Notes: a model not told the origin generated them from the sequence alone. Positions 8,847 to 16,802 are shown, counted from the first letter of the stretch. The stretch is 64,000 bases of DNA from Gammaproteobacteria bacterium UBA4421 (GCA_002389675.1 DGQF01000028.1:100066-164065), one strand, 5' to 3'. Program-made: numbers and translations.

Positions 8847-9138
8847 CAGTTTATCCACATCTTTCGACATGGGCTGGACTATTCCTTCATCTGTTTATCC
8901 CTCGAAGAGATAGACAGCGGAGGGCGTATTGTGGAATCAGATTCCACCCTAGTACTTCTTGAGGTCTGATGACCTGTTAGAAGCCTATAAGTCTCTAGCC
9001 GGCTGCCTGGTTTCCCATTGACCGGACGGCGTTGGCATAGGATCTGCCATCGTTTGCGCCGAAGCGCGTGATCCCTTAGCGTTCACCGTATGAGCCCTCT
9101 TTTGCATTGGAGATCGCTCTCCAAGTCGACCACTTAAA
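8847..9138 (-). other. Group I self-splicing intron in the ssrA T-loop
   Basis: 292 nt, with no room for a homing endonuclease. The 5' exon UCGAU pairs with the intron guide GUCGA (9130-9126) to form P1, with a U.G pair at the splice site. P2 is a 7-bp hairpin with a GCGA tetraloop (9124-9107). The core has CUAGAGACU (8998-8990) as the P7 5' strand and GAUGAAGGAAUAGUCCAG (8891-8874) as the J8/7-P7 3' strand. P9 is a 6-bp hairpin with a GAAA loop (8871-8856). The intron ends with G at 8847. These motifs closely match the Azoarcus tRNA-Ile intron (subgroup IC3) as I remember it. Exact ends are inferred from restoring the T-arm. Confidence 0.92.
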
Positions 9139-9478
9139 ATCGAACCCGCGTCCGCTGATGCGCCACTGTTGGCTCTACATGCTTAGCTTCCGTTAATTAA
9201 TTTAGCGTCGAACGACCCAACGGTCAGGGTGTTGTCTGCGATCCCGATTGGTTTTAATGCTTCAGCCACGGGCGAGGCATCCACACGATCCTGCTGCTTT
9301 GCCGTTCTCTTCTCCTAGCAGGAAACGAATTGAGAACGTAAGCGGGTTTTTTAGGCCGCTAGTGCGTAGTTTTCGTCGTTGGCAACTATAAAAGTTACTG
9401 CGATTGATTAACGAGAGTCACAACCCTCTCGGCATGCACCGCAAGCTTTGTCATCCGCGTCGAAACCATGTCGCCCCC
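9139..9478 (-). ncRNA. ssrA: tmRNA 5' exon (acceptor 5' strand, D-loop, tag region, pseudoknots, start of T-arm)
   Basis: 340 nt, from the first G of the acceptor stem to the U at the position equivalent to tRNA nucleotide 59. It holds the whole mRNA-like part. It ends with U, as required for the conserved U.G pair at group I 5' splice sites. Confidence 0.88.
9351..9383 (-). CDS. ssrA: tmRNA-encoded proteolysis tag ANDENYALAA
   Basis: The resume codon GCC at 9383-9381 opens a ten-codon frame, ANDENYALAA, followed by TAA at 9353-9351. It is identical to the E. coli tag, whose C-terminal LAA is read by ClpXP and ClpAP. The tag is added to nascent chains on stalled ribosomes. Confidence 0.95.
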   Translation of the reverse strand, partial: ANDENYALAA

Positions 9479-9688
9479 ATTGATCAGCAGATCTTGGGCG
9501 TGAAAAGTATCAGCGTGAAAGCAAAGTGCTGTTTTCAAAGCGCTGTTTTGAGAATAACGTTTTACACCTTTTTCACTGTTGACGAGTGACTATAGCTTAA
9601 ATTGTGGCTAGATACGATCTTAGCGCTGCGTCAAGATCGACGGGAGAGGCAAGGTTGGTTAAAAGAATGGCAAGCGGATGGTAAGTGA
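9479..9688. other. Intergenic region between ssrA and the Sel1-repeat gene
   Basis: 210 bases between divergent genes must hold promoters for both. On the plus strand, TTGACG at 9579-9584 is a possible -35 box but lacks a good -10 partner. I find no confident promoter or operator. A lone GAGTGCTAA at 9687-9695 resembles half of a CIRCE element but has no partner. Confidence 0.4.
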
Positions 9689-11029
9689 GTGCTAACTAAG
9701 ATAGGGGCGGGTGTATTGACGCTGATCGTTATTGTGGTGTGTGTGCTTTCTGCGAAAGTGCACGCGATCGATGCGCGGGTAAATATTGATCGAGCAGTTG
9801 AGTTAATCGAGGCCGAATCATTCAGCCTAGCGCGTGCGTATTTGCAGCCAGCGCTGATCGACCCTCGGATTTCCGCTGCTGAGCGCTCGAGAGGCTATTA
9901 CCTGCGCGGGTATAGCTTTTTAGCGCAAGAAATGGTGGTCTCGGCGTTGAAGGATTACCACCGAGCGTTGGAGTTTAATGCCAATAATCCTACGGTTTTA
10001 TTGGGTCTGGGCAGGCTTTACAGCGAGGGTCGAGGGACCCGTAAAAACCCGGAGACCGGGTTTTTGTTTTACGAACGGGCAGCTGCGCTGGGGTACGATC
10101 GAGCTCAATTTCAGGTAGGCCGCGCCTATCTTTTTGGGCAGGGTGTCGCCAAAAACGTAGAAGCTGCGCGCACCGCATTTTTGCAGGCTGCGAAACAAGA
10201 ACACCTGCTGGCGATGTTAAATTTAGCGGCCAGTTACCGGCGTGGCTATGTTGCCGATGCGCAGCCGGAACTCGCGCTGTCTTGGTATAACAAGGCGCAC
10301 GTGGCTGGCGCGCCAGCCGCGTTGTTATCAATTGGGTTTATGTACGCCAACAGCGAATTGGGTCAGCCGCAACCCGAGGTTGCTGTGCAGTATTATCGGC
10401 AAGCTTTGGATGCGGGCTTTGTCCCAGCGGCAGTGCACCTGGCATACGCGCATCTTACTGGAGAAGGCGCTGCGGTCGACGTCGAGCGCGCCAAGATGCT
10501 TTATCAAAGAGCCGCTGACGCCGCGATACCTGCTGCCTATTTGGGGCTCGGCCACCTTTACGAGACGGGCGCGGGTGTTAACAAAGATCTCGATTTGGCA
10601 TTGCAGTGGTATGGGAAAGCAGCGGATGTTAACGAGCCGGTTGCATTTAGGCGTTTGGTTGATATTTATCTGGCTCAAGAAGGAGAAGCGGCGCGCGCGT
10701 TGGCGTTGAAGTGGTCCCGCCGCGCTGCGCAGCTTGGGGGAGCGTCAGCGCACAATACATATGCTTGGCTGCTGGCCACGAGTAAGAGCGCAGCATTGCG
10801 TAACGGCGCGTTGGCGCTGGATCAGGCCAATAAGGCGGTTGAAGCGGACAGCAATGCGGCGTATCTGGACACACTGGCTGCCGCGCATGCGGAGTTAGGT
10901 GAGTTCGCGTTGGCCATCGCCGTGCAGCGGCGAGCGATTGACGCCGTAGGTGATGTTGATGGTGGGGTTAAGGATGAACTTGAGCAACGGTTAGAAGCGT
11001 ATCAGCGCAGTCAACCGTGGCGAGAGTAG
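9689..11029 (+). CDS. Secreted Sel1-like/TPR repeat protein
   Basis: 446 residues from a GTG start. A signal peptide spans 1-26 (cleavage after KVHA). One TPR lies near 65-105, followed by about six Sel1-like repeats across 106-330, each with the ALxWYxKAA or GxGVxxxxxxA pattern, and a final TPR pair near 350-430. Sel1 repeats are alpha-solenoid protein-protein scaffolds, often periplasmic, and no enzymatic motif is seen. The partner is unknown. The gene contains an intrinsic-terminator-like hairpin at 10043-10065. Confidence 0.85.
   Translation: MLTKIGAGVLTLIVIVVCVLSAKVHAIDARVNIDRAVELIEAESFSLARAYLQPALIDPRISAAERSRGYYLRGYSFLAQEMVVSALKDYHRALEFNANNPTVLLGLGRLYSEGRGTRKNPETGFLFYERAAALGYDRAQFQVGRAYLFGQGVAKNVEAARTAFLQAAKQEHLLAMLNLAASYRRGYVADAQPELALSWYNKAHVAGAPAALLSIGFMYANSELGQPQPEVAVQYYRQALDAGFVPAAVHLAYAHLTGEGAAVDVERAKMLYQRAADAAIPAAYLGLGHLYETGAGVNKDLDLALQWYGKAADVNEPVAFRRLVDIYLAQEGEAARALALKWSRRAAQLGGASAHNTYAWLLATSKSAALRNGALALDQANKAVEADSNAAYLDTLAAAHAELGEFALAIAVQRRAIDAVGDVDGGVKDELEQRLEAYQRSQPWRE
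10043..10065 (+). other. Terminator-like hairpin inside the Sel1-repeat gene
   Basis: AAAAACCCGG (10043-10052) pairs perfectly with CCGGGTTTTT (10056-10065) around the loop AGA, and the T run continues as GTTTT. It sits in frame in a coding stretch about 355 bases after the start codon. It may be a chance result of codons for KNPETGFLF, or may cause partial termination. Confidence 0.55.
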
Positions 11030-11093
11030 GATAAATCTGGTAAAACCCGCCGCGGCGTTTAATGATTTTATTCCAAAGCTAAAGAGTGTCACA

Positions 11094-11339
11094 TTGAATA
11101 AAGAGCATCCTCGTACCGAAATGATTTTTCAGGTCATCCAAGAGCTGGTCGAAAAAGGCCAATCTCGAATTCGTCCTGGCGACGTCAGCTCGCTGTTGCG
11201 CGATCGCAATGCGCCTTTGGGCGCGTGGGAAATCAGGGCTGAATTTAGCCGTCTTGAAAAGATAAATCGCTTATATTGTGATGAAGACTCAGGCGATTGG
11301 TTGCTCGTAAGCGCCGCTTCGCTGCAAAGCGCGGGCTAA
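11094..11339 (+). CDS. Small conserved-looking hypothetical protein
   Basis: 81 residues from TTG 11094, with AAAGAG about 10 bases upstream; ATG 11121 is a shorter alternative. The sequence is charged and appears helical, with a pattern (IRPGDVSSLLRDRNAPLGAWEIRAEFSRLEKINRLYCDE) that suggests a small winged-helix-like fold, though I do not recognise a family. It lies 64 bases after the Sel1 gene and 18 bases before ribH, so the three are probably cotranscribed. Function unknown. Confidence 0.6.
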   Translation: MNKEHPRTEMIFQVIQELVEKGQSRIRPGDVSSLLRDRNAPLGAWEIRAEFSRLEKINRLYCDEDSGDWLLVSAASLQSAG

Positions 11340-11357
11340 CCAAAGGCGACTGAACTG

Positions 11358-11840
11358 ATGAAAACCACCGTAGACCTTTCGGCGCTGCCTCATATCAAAA
11401 ATCCGGGTCGAATGGTTATTTTAAAGTCGAAATGGTACCCGAAAGTTGTGAATAACCTTTCTGTTGCCTGTCAGGCTGTGCTGTCTCAGTATGGTTATGA
11501 CCGCGTTGAGGAATATACGCTGCCAGGATGTCTGGAAATTCCGCTGGCGGCGCGCGATTTGCTGGCGTTAGACGAGCACTTGCAAATAGATGCGGTGATT
11601 TGTTTTGGTGTGATTGTGAAAGGTGAAACGCTTCACTTTGAAATGATCAGCAATGAAAGTATGCGCGGATTGGGTCAGGTGATGCATGACTTTCGGCGGC
11701 CGGTGGTGGTGGAGATCTTGCCAGTCTATGAATTGGCCCATGCAGAAGCTCGCGCCGCGGATGACGTTTACAACAAAGGAATTGAGGCGGCTGCGGCCGC
11801 AATTGAAATGGTTGCGTGGCGTCGCAGTGTGGGTTGTTGA
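11358..11840 (+). CDS. ribH: 6,7-dimethyl-8-ribityllumazine synthase, divergent
   Basis: 160 residues, the usual length. Lumazine synthase marks are PGCLEIPLAA (56-65), then FGVIVKGETLHFEMIS (83-98) with catalytic H93, and a C-terminal NKGIEAAAAAIEM helix (139-151). The enzyme condenses 3,4-dihydroxy-2-butanone 4-phosphate with the ribityl-pyrimidine in riboflavin synthesis. The N-terminal segment has SKWYPKVV where the common form has a Phe-Asn motif, and the region before NKG is also unusual. It is not clustered with other rib genes, so it may be a second, specialised copy. Confidence 0.85.
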   Translation: MKTTVDLSALPHIKNPGRMVILKSKWYPKVVNNLSVACQAVLSQYGYDRVEEYTLPGCLEIPLAARDLLALDEHLQIDAVICFGVIVKGETLHFEMISNESMRGLGQVMHDFRRPVVVEILPVYELAHAEARAADDVYNKGIEAAAAAIEMVAWRRSVGC

Positions 11841-11856
11841 GCTGATCTGAACCGTT

Positions 11857-12339
11857 CTAGCTGTTGTGTGCTTTCATTAACCGTTGTTTGTCTCGCTGCC
11901 AATCCTGCTCGCGCTTGGTTGCGCGCTTGTCATGCTCCTGTTTGCCTTTAGCTAAAGCGATTTCAACTTTTATGTGATTGTTTTTCCAATAAAGCGCGGT
12001 TGGCACGCAGGTGTATCCCTTCTGCTGGGTCGCGACGAACATCTGAGCCAGCTCCTTGGCGTGTAAAAGGAGCTTGCGGTTGCGCTGGGGTTCGGCGACG
12101 ACGTGGGTGGATGCGCTGAGCAAGGCTGTAATATTGGCACTGGCTAGGTAGGCCTCACCTCGGTGTAACGAGACGAAGCTGTCTGTCAGTTGCACCCGTC
12201 CACTTCGGATGGCTTTCACTTCCCAACCTTGCAGTGCGATTCCGGCCTCAAACTTTTGTTCCAAGTGGTACTCGTGACGTGCGCGTTTGTTTAGCGCGAT
12301 GGTGTTGGACGTATTGCCTTTTTGTGTGTTTTTTTTCAT
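11857..12339 (-). CDS. smpB: SsrA-binding protein SmpB
   Basis: About 160 residues from ATG 12339 (a TTG two codons upstream, at 12345, is also open). The core ALNKRARHEYHLEQKFEAGI, GWEVKAIRSGRVQLTDSFV and the end DKRATKREQDWQRDKQRLMK are typical. The C-terminal basic tail occupies the mRNA channel of stalled ribosomes. SmpB binds the tRNA-like domain of tmRNA, which here can form only after intron removal. The gene converges on ribH with 16 bases between them and no visible terminator. Confidence 0.97.
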   Translation of the reverse strand: MKKNTQKGNTSNTIALNKRARHEYHLEQKFEAGIALQGWEVKAIRSGRVQLTDSFVSLHRGEAYLASANITALLSASTHVVAEPQRNRKLLLHAKELAQMFVATQQKGYTCVPTALYWKNNHIKVEIALAKGKQEHDKRATKREQDWQRDKQRLMKAHNS

Positions 12340-12446
12340 GGGCAACGGTTCAGCTTGAGTTGAGGAGCTTGGGATTTATTTCAGGGTGAAACAAAGGAAC
12401 AACAGTATACAATATTTACCGCTTCAGACTTATACAAGAATTGATT

Positions 12447-13832
12447 ATGGCGATAGCATCGGAAAACCGACGGGGCATGTGGTCCTCGCGATGGTTATTT
12501 ATTTTGGCAGCGGCTGGGTCTGCGGTGGGCATTGGTAATATTTGGAAGTTCCCATATATTGCTGGAGAAAATGGCGGTGGTGCGTTTGTTCTGATTTATT
12601 TGGTCTGCGTTGGCGTCGTAGGTATACCTATCATGATCACCGAAGTCATGATTGGGCGCGAGGGCCGCAGTAGTCCGATAATCGCGATGCGTCAACTTAC
12701 CCAGCGCGCTCGGTGCAGCCCTGCTTGGGTCATGATTGGATGGATGGGTGTCCTCGCCGGATTTCTAATTTTGTCCTATTACGCCGTGATTGCCGGTTGG
12801 GCAATGAATTACATTTGGCTGTCTGCTTCCGGGGCGTTTGAGAGCGCCACTGCGCAGAATGTGGGTGCCACCTTTGACAATTTTTTAGCCAATCCATGGC
12901 AACTTATCTTTTGGCAAACCTTGTTTATGGTGCTCACCATTTGGATTGTTGGCAAAGGGGTGAGTCGTGGCTTGGAAACGGCTATACGTTGGTTTATGCC
13001 GCTCCTTTTTATTTTGTTGGTGATCCTGTTGGGGTACAGCTTAAATTCAGGCGGTTTTGAACAAGCATTTAATTTTTTATTTGAAATTGACGCCAGTGCA
13101 TTTACCGACCCGGAGATATGGTTGCTGGCGATGGGACAGTCGTTTTTCACCCTCAGCTTAGGGATGGGTGCGATGATGGCTTATGGTGCGTACGTCCCTC
13201 AAGACGCCGGTATCGGCAGCACGGTTTTGACCATAGCGGTGTTGGATACAAGTGTTGCAGTGGCTGCCGGTTTAGCCATTTTTCCGATTGTATTTGCTAA
13301 TGGCTTGGATGCTGCTCAGGGCCCGGGGTTGATGTTTGTGACAGTGCCGTTAGCTTTTGGTCAACTGCCGCTGGGTATTATCTTTGGCACTTTGTTTTTT
13401 ATTTTGGTGACTTTTGCAGCGCTCACCTCGGCGATTTCGTTGACGGAGCCAGCTCTGGCTTATTTGGTTGAGGAATACAACGCAAAACGCAAGCGTGTGG
13501 CGATTAGTTTGGGGGTGATGTGCTGGATTTTGGGCTTAGGTACTGTTTTTTCGTTCAACTTACTGGCGGATTTTAGCGTAGTAGGGGATCTCACTATTTT
13601 TGACTTTGTCGATTACGTGTCGCAAAACATTCTGCTGCCCTTAGGGGGGCTCTTGATTGCTGTTTTTGGCGTTTGGCTCGTGCCCAAAGAGGTTTTGGTG
13701 AGGCAGCTGGGCATCAGCGGTGGGTTTAAGCTGTTTGTCTGGCGCTTGGTTGGTGGAGTGATCGCACCCCTGGGTGTTCTGGCTATTTTCATCAACATTT
13801 TGTGGCCCTTGATACAAGGCGTCTTCAGTTAA
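12447..13832 (+). CDS. Sodium-dependent transporter, NSS/SNF family
   Basis: 461 residues from ATG 12447 (TTG 12441 is open but less likely). The family signature GSAVGIGNIWKFPYIAGENG in TM1 near 24-45 is intact, as is GIPIMITEVMIGR in TM2. About 11-12 membrane segments are predicted by eye, as in bacterial LeuT-like members. It would import an amino acid or similar amine with Na+. Its stop overlaps the ATG of ratA by one base (TAATG), a close coupling unlike the usual smpB-ratA neighbourhood. Confidence 0.92.
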   Translation: MAIASENRRGMWSSRWLFILAAAGSAVGIGNIWKFPYIAGENGGGAFVLIYLVCVGVVGIPIMITEVMIGREGRSSPIIAMRQLTQRARCSPAWVMIGWMGVLAGFLILSYYAVIAGWAMNYIWLSASGAFESATAQNVGATFDNFLANPWQLIFWQTLFMVLTIWIVGKGVSRGLETAIRWFMPLLFILLVILLGYSLNSGGFEQAFNFLFEIDASAFTDPEIWLLAMGQSFFTLSLGMGAMMAYGAYVPQDAGIGSTVLTIAVLDTSVAVAAGLAIFPIVFANGLDAAQGPGLMFVTVPLAFGQLPLGIIFGTLFFILVTFAALTSAISLTEPALAYLVEEYNAKRKRVAISLGVMCWILGLGTVFSFNLLADFSVVGDLTIFDFVDYVSQNILLPLGGLLIAVFGVWLVPKEVLVRQLGISGGFKLFVWRLVGGVIAPLGVLAIFINILWPLIQGVFS

Positions 13833-14281
13833 TGAATCGGTTGTCTCGCGAGGCTCTGCTCGAAGTCCCTTGTGAGGTGGCTTATGCGGTGGTCGTAGAT
13901 GTCTTGCAGTACCCTGATTTTTTGCCCGGTTGTGGTGCCGTGCAGATCATCGAGGAGACCAAATCCGGCCTGGTTGCGCAGGTTGAAGTCCAGGGCGCGG
14001 GCTTCAAAGAAACGTTTATTACGGCCAATCGGCATGTGCCTAATGAGGCCGTGTCTATGTCTCTTAAGCAAGGGCCTTTTGAGCGTTTAGAGGGCCAATG
14101 GGTGTTCACACCGTTAGGCGAGGTTGGGTGCCGGGTCGACTTGACGATAGAGTATTCCGCGCGCGGTTTGTTGACTAATCTGCTGGCGCGGTTAGCCGAT
14201 AACATGGCAAACAAGATGGTTGATGCGTTCAGTCAGCGCATTTTGCAGCAAGCGGACAAATTGTCGCCTTTACGCGACTAG
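13832..14281 (+). CDS. ratA: RatA family START/coenzyme Q-binding-like protein
   Basis: 149 residues from ATG 13832, which overlaps the transporter stop. The pattern SREALLEVPCEVAYAVVVDVLQYPDFLPGC and GPFERLEGQWVFTPL followed by a helical end matches RatA / Coq10-like START-domain proteins. E. coli RatA was described as blocking 70S assembly, while Coq10 homologues bind ubiquinone; which applies here is open. Gene order ratA-rnfH next to smpB and bamE is conserved in gammaproteobacteria. Confidence 0.9.
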   Translation: MNRLSREALLEVPCEVAYAVVVDVLQYPDFLPGCGAVQIIEETKSGLVAQVEVQGAGFKETFITANRHVPNEAVSMSLKQGPFERLEGQWVFTPLGEVGCRVDLTIEYSARGLLTNLLARLADNMANKMVDAFSQRILQQADKLSPLRD

Positions 14282-14292
14282 ATGATGGCGCG

Positions 14293-14580
14293 GTGATTGT
14301 TGTAGAGGTAGTTTATGCGGAACCTGCGCGTCAGCGCACCGGTGAAGTGCAGGTGATGCCGGGTGCAACAATTGCCGACGTGTTGAGCGCTGCGCAACAG
14401 TTGCCCGTTTTTGCTGACTTGGCGCTCCAAGAGCATGTTGTTGGGGTCTATGGCCAGGTGGTTGATGATGTCTTGGAGGTTCGCCACGGAGATCGCGTAG
14501 AAATTTATCGCCCCTTGCAGGTTGATGCTAAAACTGCTCGGCGTCTGCGCGCTGCAAAACAGGTGGGTGGCCATTCCTAG
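14293..14580 (+). CDS. rnfH: RnfH family ubiquitin-like protein
   Basis: 95 residues from GTG 14293, 11 bases after ratA. Features are EVVYAEPARQ at the start, GATIADVLSAAQQ, VGVYGQVVDDV and the end RVEIYRPLQVDAKTARRLRA, typical of RnfH (UPF0125), a beta-grasp fold. The name comes from rnf operons in some species; the function is not settled. It pairs with ratA as in E. coli. Confidence 0.92.
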   Translation: MIVVEVVYAEPARQRTGEVQVMPGATIADVLSAAQQLPVFADLALQEHVVGVYGQVVDDVLEVRHGDRVEIYRPLQVDAKTARRLRAAKQVGGHS

Positions 14581-14640
14581 ATTGTTAGAATATCCGGCCT
14601 GCGTTTAGTTGCGGGGTGTCCAACCTAAATACATGATGGC

Positions 14641-15054
14641 TCAGATATTTGATTCAGTATCCTCGCGCGAGGACTCGGCGTCGCCGCCTTGTTCTGCATT
14701 TGGTTCGCTGTCCTGGGGTGCGCTGGGGGACAAGTCGCCAGTGAAGTAGGCGAGTACCTCGTCCTGAAAATATAGACTCATCCGAGTTTCCTGATCGTAG
14801 TAGCCCGGGAGATAAATGGTATAGATGTAGTCCCAGCGGTCTTCGTTAAATGTGTTGCGTAATACGGGCTCCCCCATGATGTAGGCGACTTGACGGCGAG
14901 TCATCCCGGGCTTGAGCTGGTCGATCATGTTCTGGGTAATCACATTGCCTTGCTGTACCGTAACGCGGTAGAGACGGGGTAATTTGAGCTGGGGCATGGC
15001 ACAACCAGCCACCAGAAGCATAATTAAAACGGTGCTGATGATTTTTACCGGCAA
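14641..15054 (-). CDS. bamE: Outer membrane assembly lipoprotein BamE (SmpA/OmlA)
   Basis: 137 residues from a TTG start with AGGA seven bases upstream. Lipoprotein signal LLVAGC, Cys18. The BamE fold is shown by GNVITQNMIDQLKPGMTRRQVAYIMGEPVL and DRWDYIYTIY. It stabilises the BAM complex that inserts beta-barrels into the outer membrane. The last 35 residues are acidic, low-complexity and longer than in E. coli. It converges on rnfH and follows recN on the same strand. Confidence 0.93.
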   Translation of the reverse strand: MPVKIISTVLIMLLVAGCAMPQLKLPRLYRVTVQQGNVITQNMIDQLKPGMTRRQVAYIMGEPVLRNTFNEDRWDYIYTIYLPGYYDQETRMSLYFQDEVLAYFTGDLSPSAPQDSEPNAEQGGDAESSREDTESNI

Positions 15055-15164
15055 AAGTTGTGTCCTGTTAAATGTGACAGTGCGGCGGCGATGATAACTA
15101 ACCTCATGAGCCTATGACCAGCGCGAATGCAAACCATTGGTCAAGTATTGCATAGATTGGTCAG

Positions 15165-16802
15165 TTATTGCGTGGCTTCCTGCAGGAGCGACTGAGCATA
15201 GGTGCGGGTCGTTTGGGTGATGTCCGAGCCGGCCAACATCCGCGCGAGTTCTTCAATTCTTTGTTCAGCGTTCAAGTGTTGAATATCCGTGTGATTGCCT
15301 TTTTTGACCACGCGGTAGTGATTGTCTCCCAAGGCGGCCACTTGTGGCGCATGGGTGACGCAGATGACTTGAGTATGTTGACCAAGGTCTCGTAATATTC
15401 GCCCGACCGTGTCGGCGGTTGTCCCACCGACACCGACATCGGCCTCATCAAGCACCAGGCAGGGCAAGGCACTGTTCTGCGCAGCGACAATTTGGATACT
15501 TAGACCGATCCGCGTCTGTTCACCACCTGATGCAATTTGCGCTAATGGCCCGGCCGGAAAATCAGGATGGGTTGTCACTAGAAAGTCAATTCGATCGAAT
15601 CCAACAGCGCTTTCCTGATAAGTGAATGCGACGGAAAAAACTCCGCGGGTGATGCCGATTGTCTGCATTTGTTGGGTAATGGCTTTGGCGAATTTCGGCG
15701 CTGCTTTTTGGCGTTGGGCAGACAAGTTTTTGGCGGCTTTGCGAAACTTGGTTTGTTTTGCCTGCGCGGCGTCTTTCAACATGTCTAACTGCGAACTGTC
15801 AGCGTCAATTTTTTTGAGTTCCTCGTCCAGATGCCGTGTATGTGCAAATAAGCGTTCCGGGGCTATACGGTGCTTACGGGCAAGGTCCTGCATGGTGTTG
15901 AGGCGCTGCTCCAGTAAATTCAGAGTCTCTGGATCCACGATCACTCGGGATTCGTAATTGCGCAGGTCTCGCGCTGCATCATCTATCAAGCCCAGGGCCG
16001 TGTTCAGTGTAGTTCGCGCGGCTACTAAATCGGGCTGATTGTCATCGATGTTATCAATCAGTCTTGCGGCCAGGTTCAGTTCATCCAGTGCATCCAGATG
16101 ATTAAGCGCTTGCGAAAGCGCCTCAATGGTGTTGTGGGCCTGGTTAAGTCGCTTGTGCTGATCGTTTAGCTGTGAGAATTCATCTGCTTGTAAGCCCAAT
16201 TCCTCAAGCTCGCTGAGTTGGTACTGCAATAGGTCCTGGCGGTCTGCTGCCTGGGCAAAGTTATTTTTGAGTGTTTCGATGGCCTGCAGGTCCGCCTGCC
16301 ACGAGCGATAGCATTGTCGAACGTCCTCAGTTTGTTGGGTGAGGCCTGCATAGTCATCGAGCATGCTCAGTTGGGTTGAGCGATCAGTCAGCCGTAAATG
16401 CTCATTTTGGCCATGTATTTCGACGAGGCGCTCTCCCAGTTCACGTAAATAACCGGTGGTCACGGGAATGCCGTTGATAAATGCCCGGGATCGCCCCGTA
16501 TTGCTGATGACTCGCCTGAGTAGGCATAGCGTGTCGGGCGCCTGGATGAGTTCGGCCTCAGCGAGCAGTGCTTGCACTGCGGGGAGAGTCTTCAAATCAA
16601 ATTCTGCGCTGACATCGGCTTTTTCGGCACCGGGCCGAATGACTTCTGCACGTGCTCGCTCGCCCATCAGCAGGCCCAGAGCGTTAAGCAAAATCGATTT
16701 GCCGGCGCCTGATTCTCCAGTGATGGTCGTCAGTCCAGGATTGAAATGGATATCTAATGCATCGACGAGTACAAAATTTTTCAAAGTCAGGTGGTTGAGC
16801 AT
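15165..16802 (-). CDS. recN: DNA repair protein RecN
   Basis: 545 residues, SMC-like. Walker A GESGAGKS lies near residues 29-36, long coiled-coil arms run from about 150 to 370, and the C-terminal signature ASGGEQTRIG and Walker B LVLDEADVGVGG close the ATPase head. RecN acts in recombinational repair of double-strand breaks. It is divergent from hrcA, with 139 bases between them. In E. coli recN is SOS-controlled; I see no convincing LexA box here. Confidence 0.97.
   Translation of the reverse strand: MLNHLTLKNFVLVDALDIHFNPGLTTITGESGAGKSILLNALGLLMGERARAEVIRPGAEKADVSAEFDLKTLPAVQALLAEAELIQAPDTLCLLRRVISNTGRSRAFINGIPVTTGYLRELGERLVEIHGQNEHLRLTDRSTQLSMLDDYAGLTQQTEDVRQCYRSWQADLQAIETLKNNFAQAADRQDLLQYQLSELEELGLQADEFSQLNDQHKRLNQAHNTIEALSQALNHLDALDELNLAARLIDNIDDNQPDLVAARTTLNTALGLIDDAARDLRNYESRVIVDPETLNLLEQRLNTMQDLARKHRIAPERLFAHTRHLDEELKKIDADSSQLDMLKDAAQAKQTKFRKAAKNLSAQRQKAAPKFAKAITQQMQTIGITRGVFSVAFTYQESAVGFDRIDFLVTTHPDFPAGPLAQIASGGEQTRIGLSIQIVAAQNSALPCLVLDEADVGVGGTTADTVGRILRDLGQHTQVICVTHAPQVAALGDNHYRVVKKGNHTDIQHLNAEQRIEELARMLAGSDITQTTRTYAQSLLQEATQ

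Larger units (their letters stand above)
8830..9478 (-). ncRNA. ssrA: tmRNA (SsrA) gene, interrupted by a group I intron
   Basis: Read on the minus strand, the RNA starts GGGGGCGACATGGTTTCGAC at 9478 and ends with an encoded CCA at 8830. The acceptor stem pairs GGGGGCG with CGCCTCC and keeps the G3.U70 wobble, the alanine identity mark. The tag reading frame at 9383-9351 encodes ANDENYALAA plus stop. The T-arm is split: GCGGGTTCGAT ends at 9139 and CCCCGC resumes at 8846. Removing 9138-8847 restores the T-loop TTCGATC closed by GCGGG/CCCGC and leaves a 357-nt RNA of normal size. It rescues stalled ribosomes with SmpB, whose gene lies 2.4 kb away. Confidence 0.96.

Noticed and set aside
8847..9138. 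Homing endonuclease in the intron
   Set aside because: The intron is only 292 nt and fully used by the ribozyme core; no reading frame fits.
8830..9478. Circularly permuted two-piece tmRNA
   Set aside because: The 5' acceptor strand, tag and 3' CCA are in normal order on the minus strand; the interruption lies inside the T-loop and has group I intron motifs.
9404..9589. 61-codon plus-strand reading frame over the tmRNA 5' end
   Set aside because: It runs antisense to ssrA, has no ribosome-binding site and no recognisable protein features.
9687..9695. CIRCE element (GAGTGCTAA half)
   Set aside because: The partner half TTAGCACTC is absent at the needed spacing.
10242..10709. 155-codon frame within the Sel1-repeat gene
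   Set aside because: It overlaps the repeat protein in another frame and shows no domain; it is a shadow of a GC-rich coding region.
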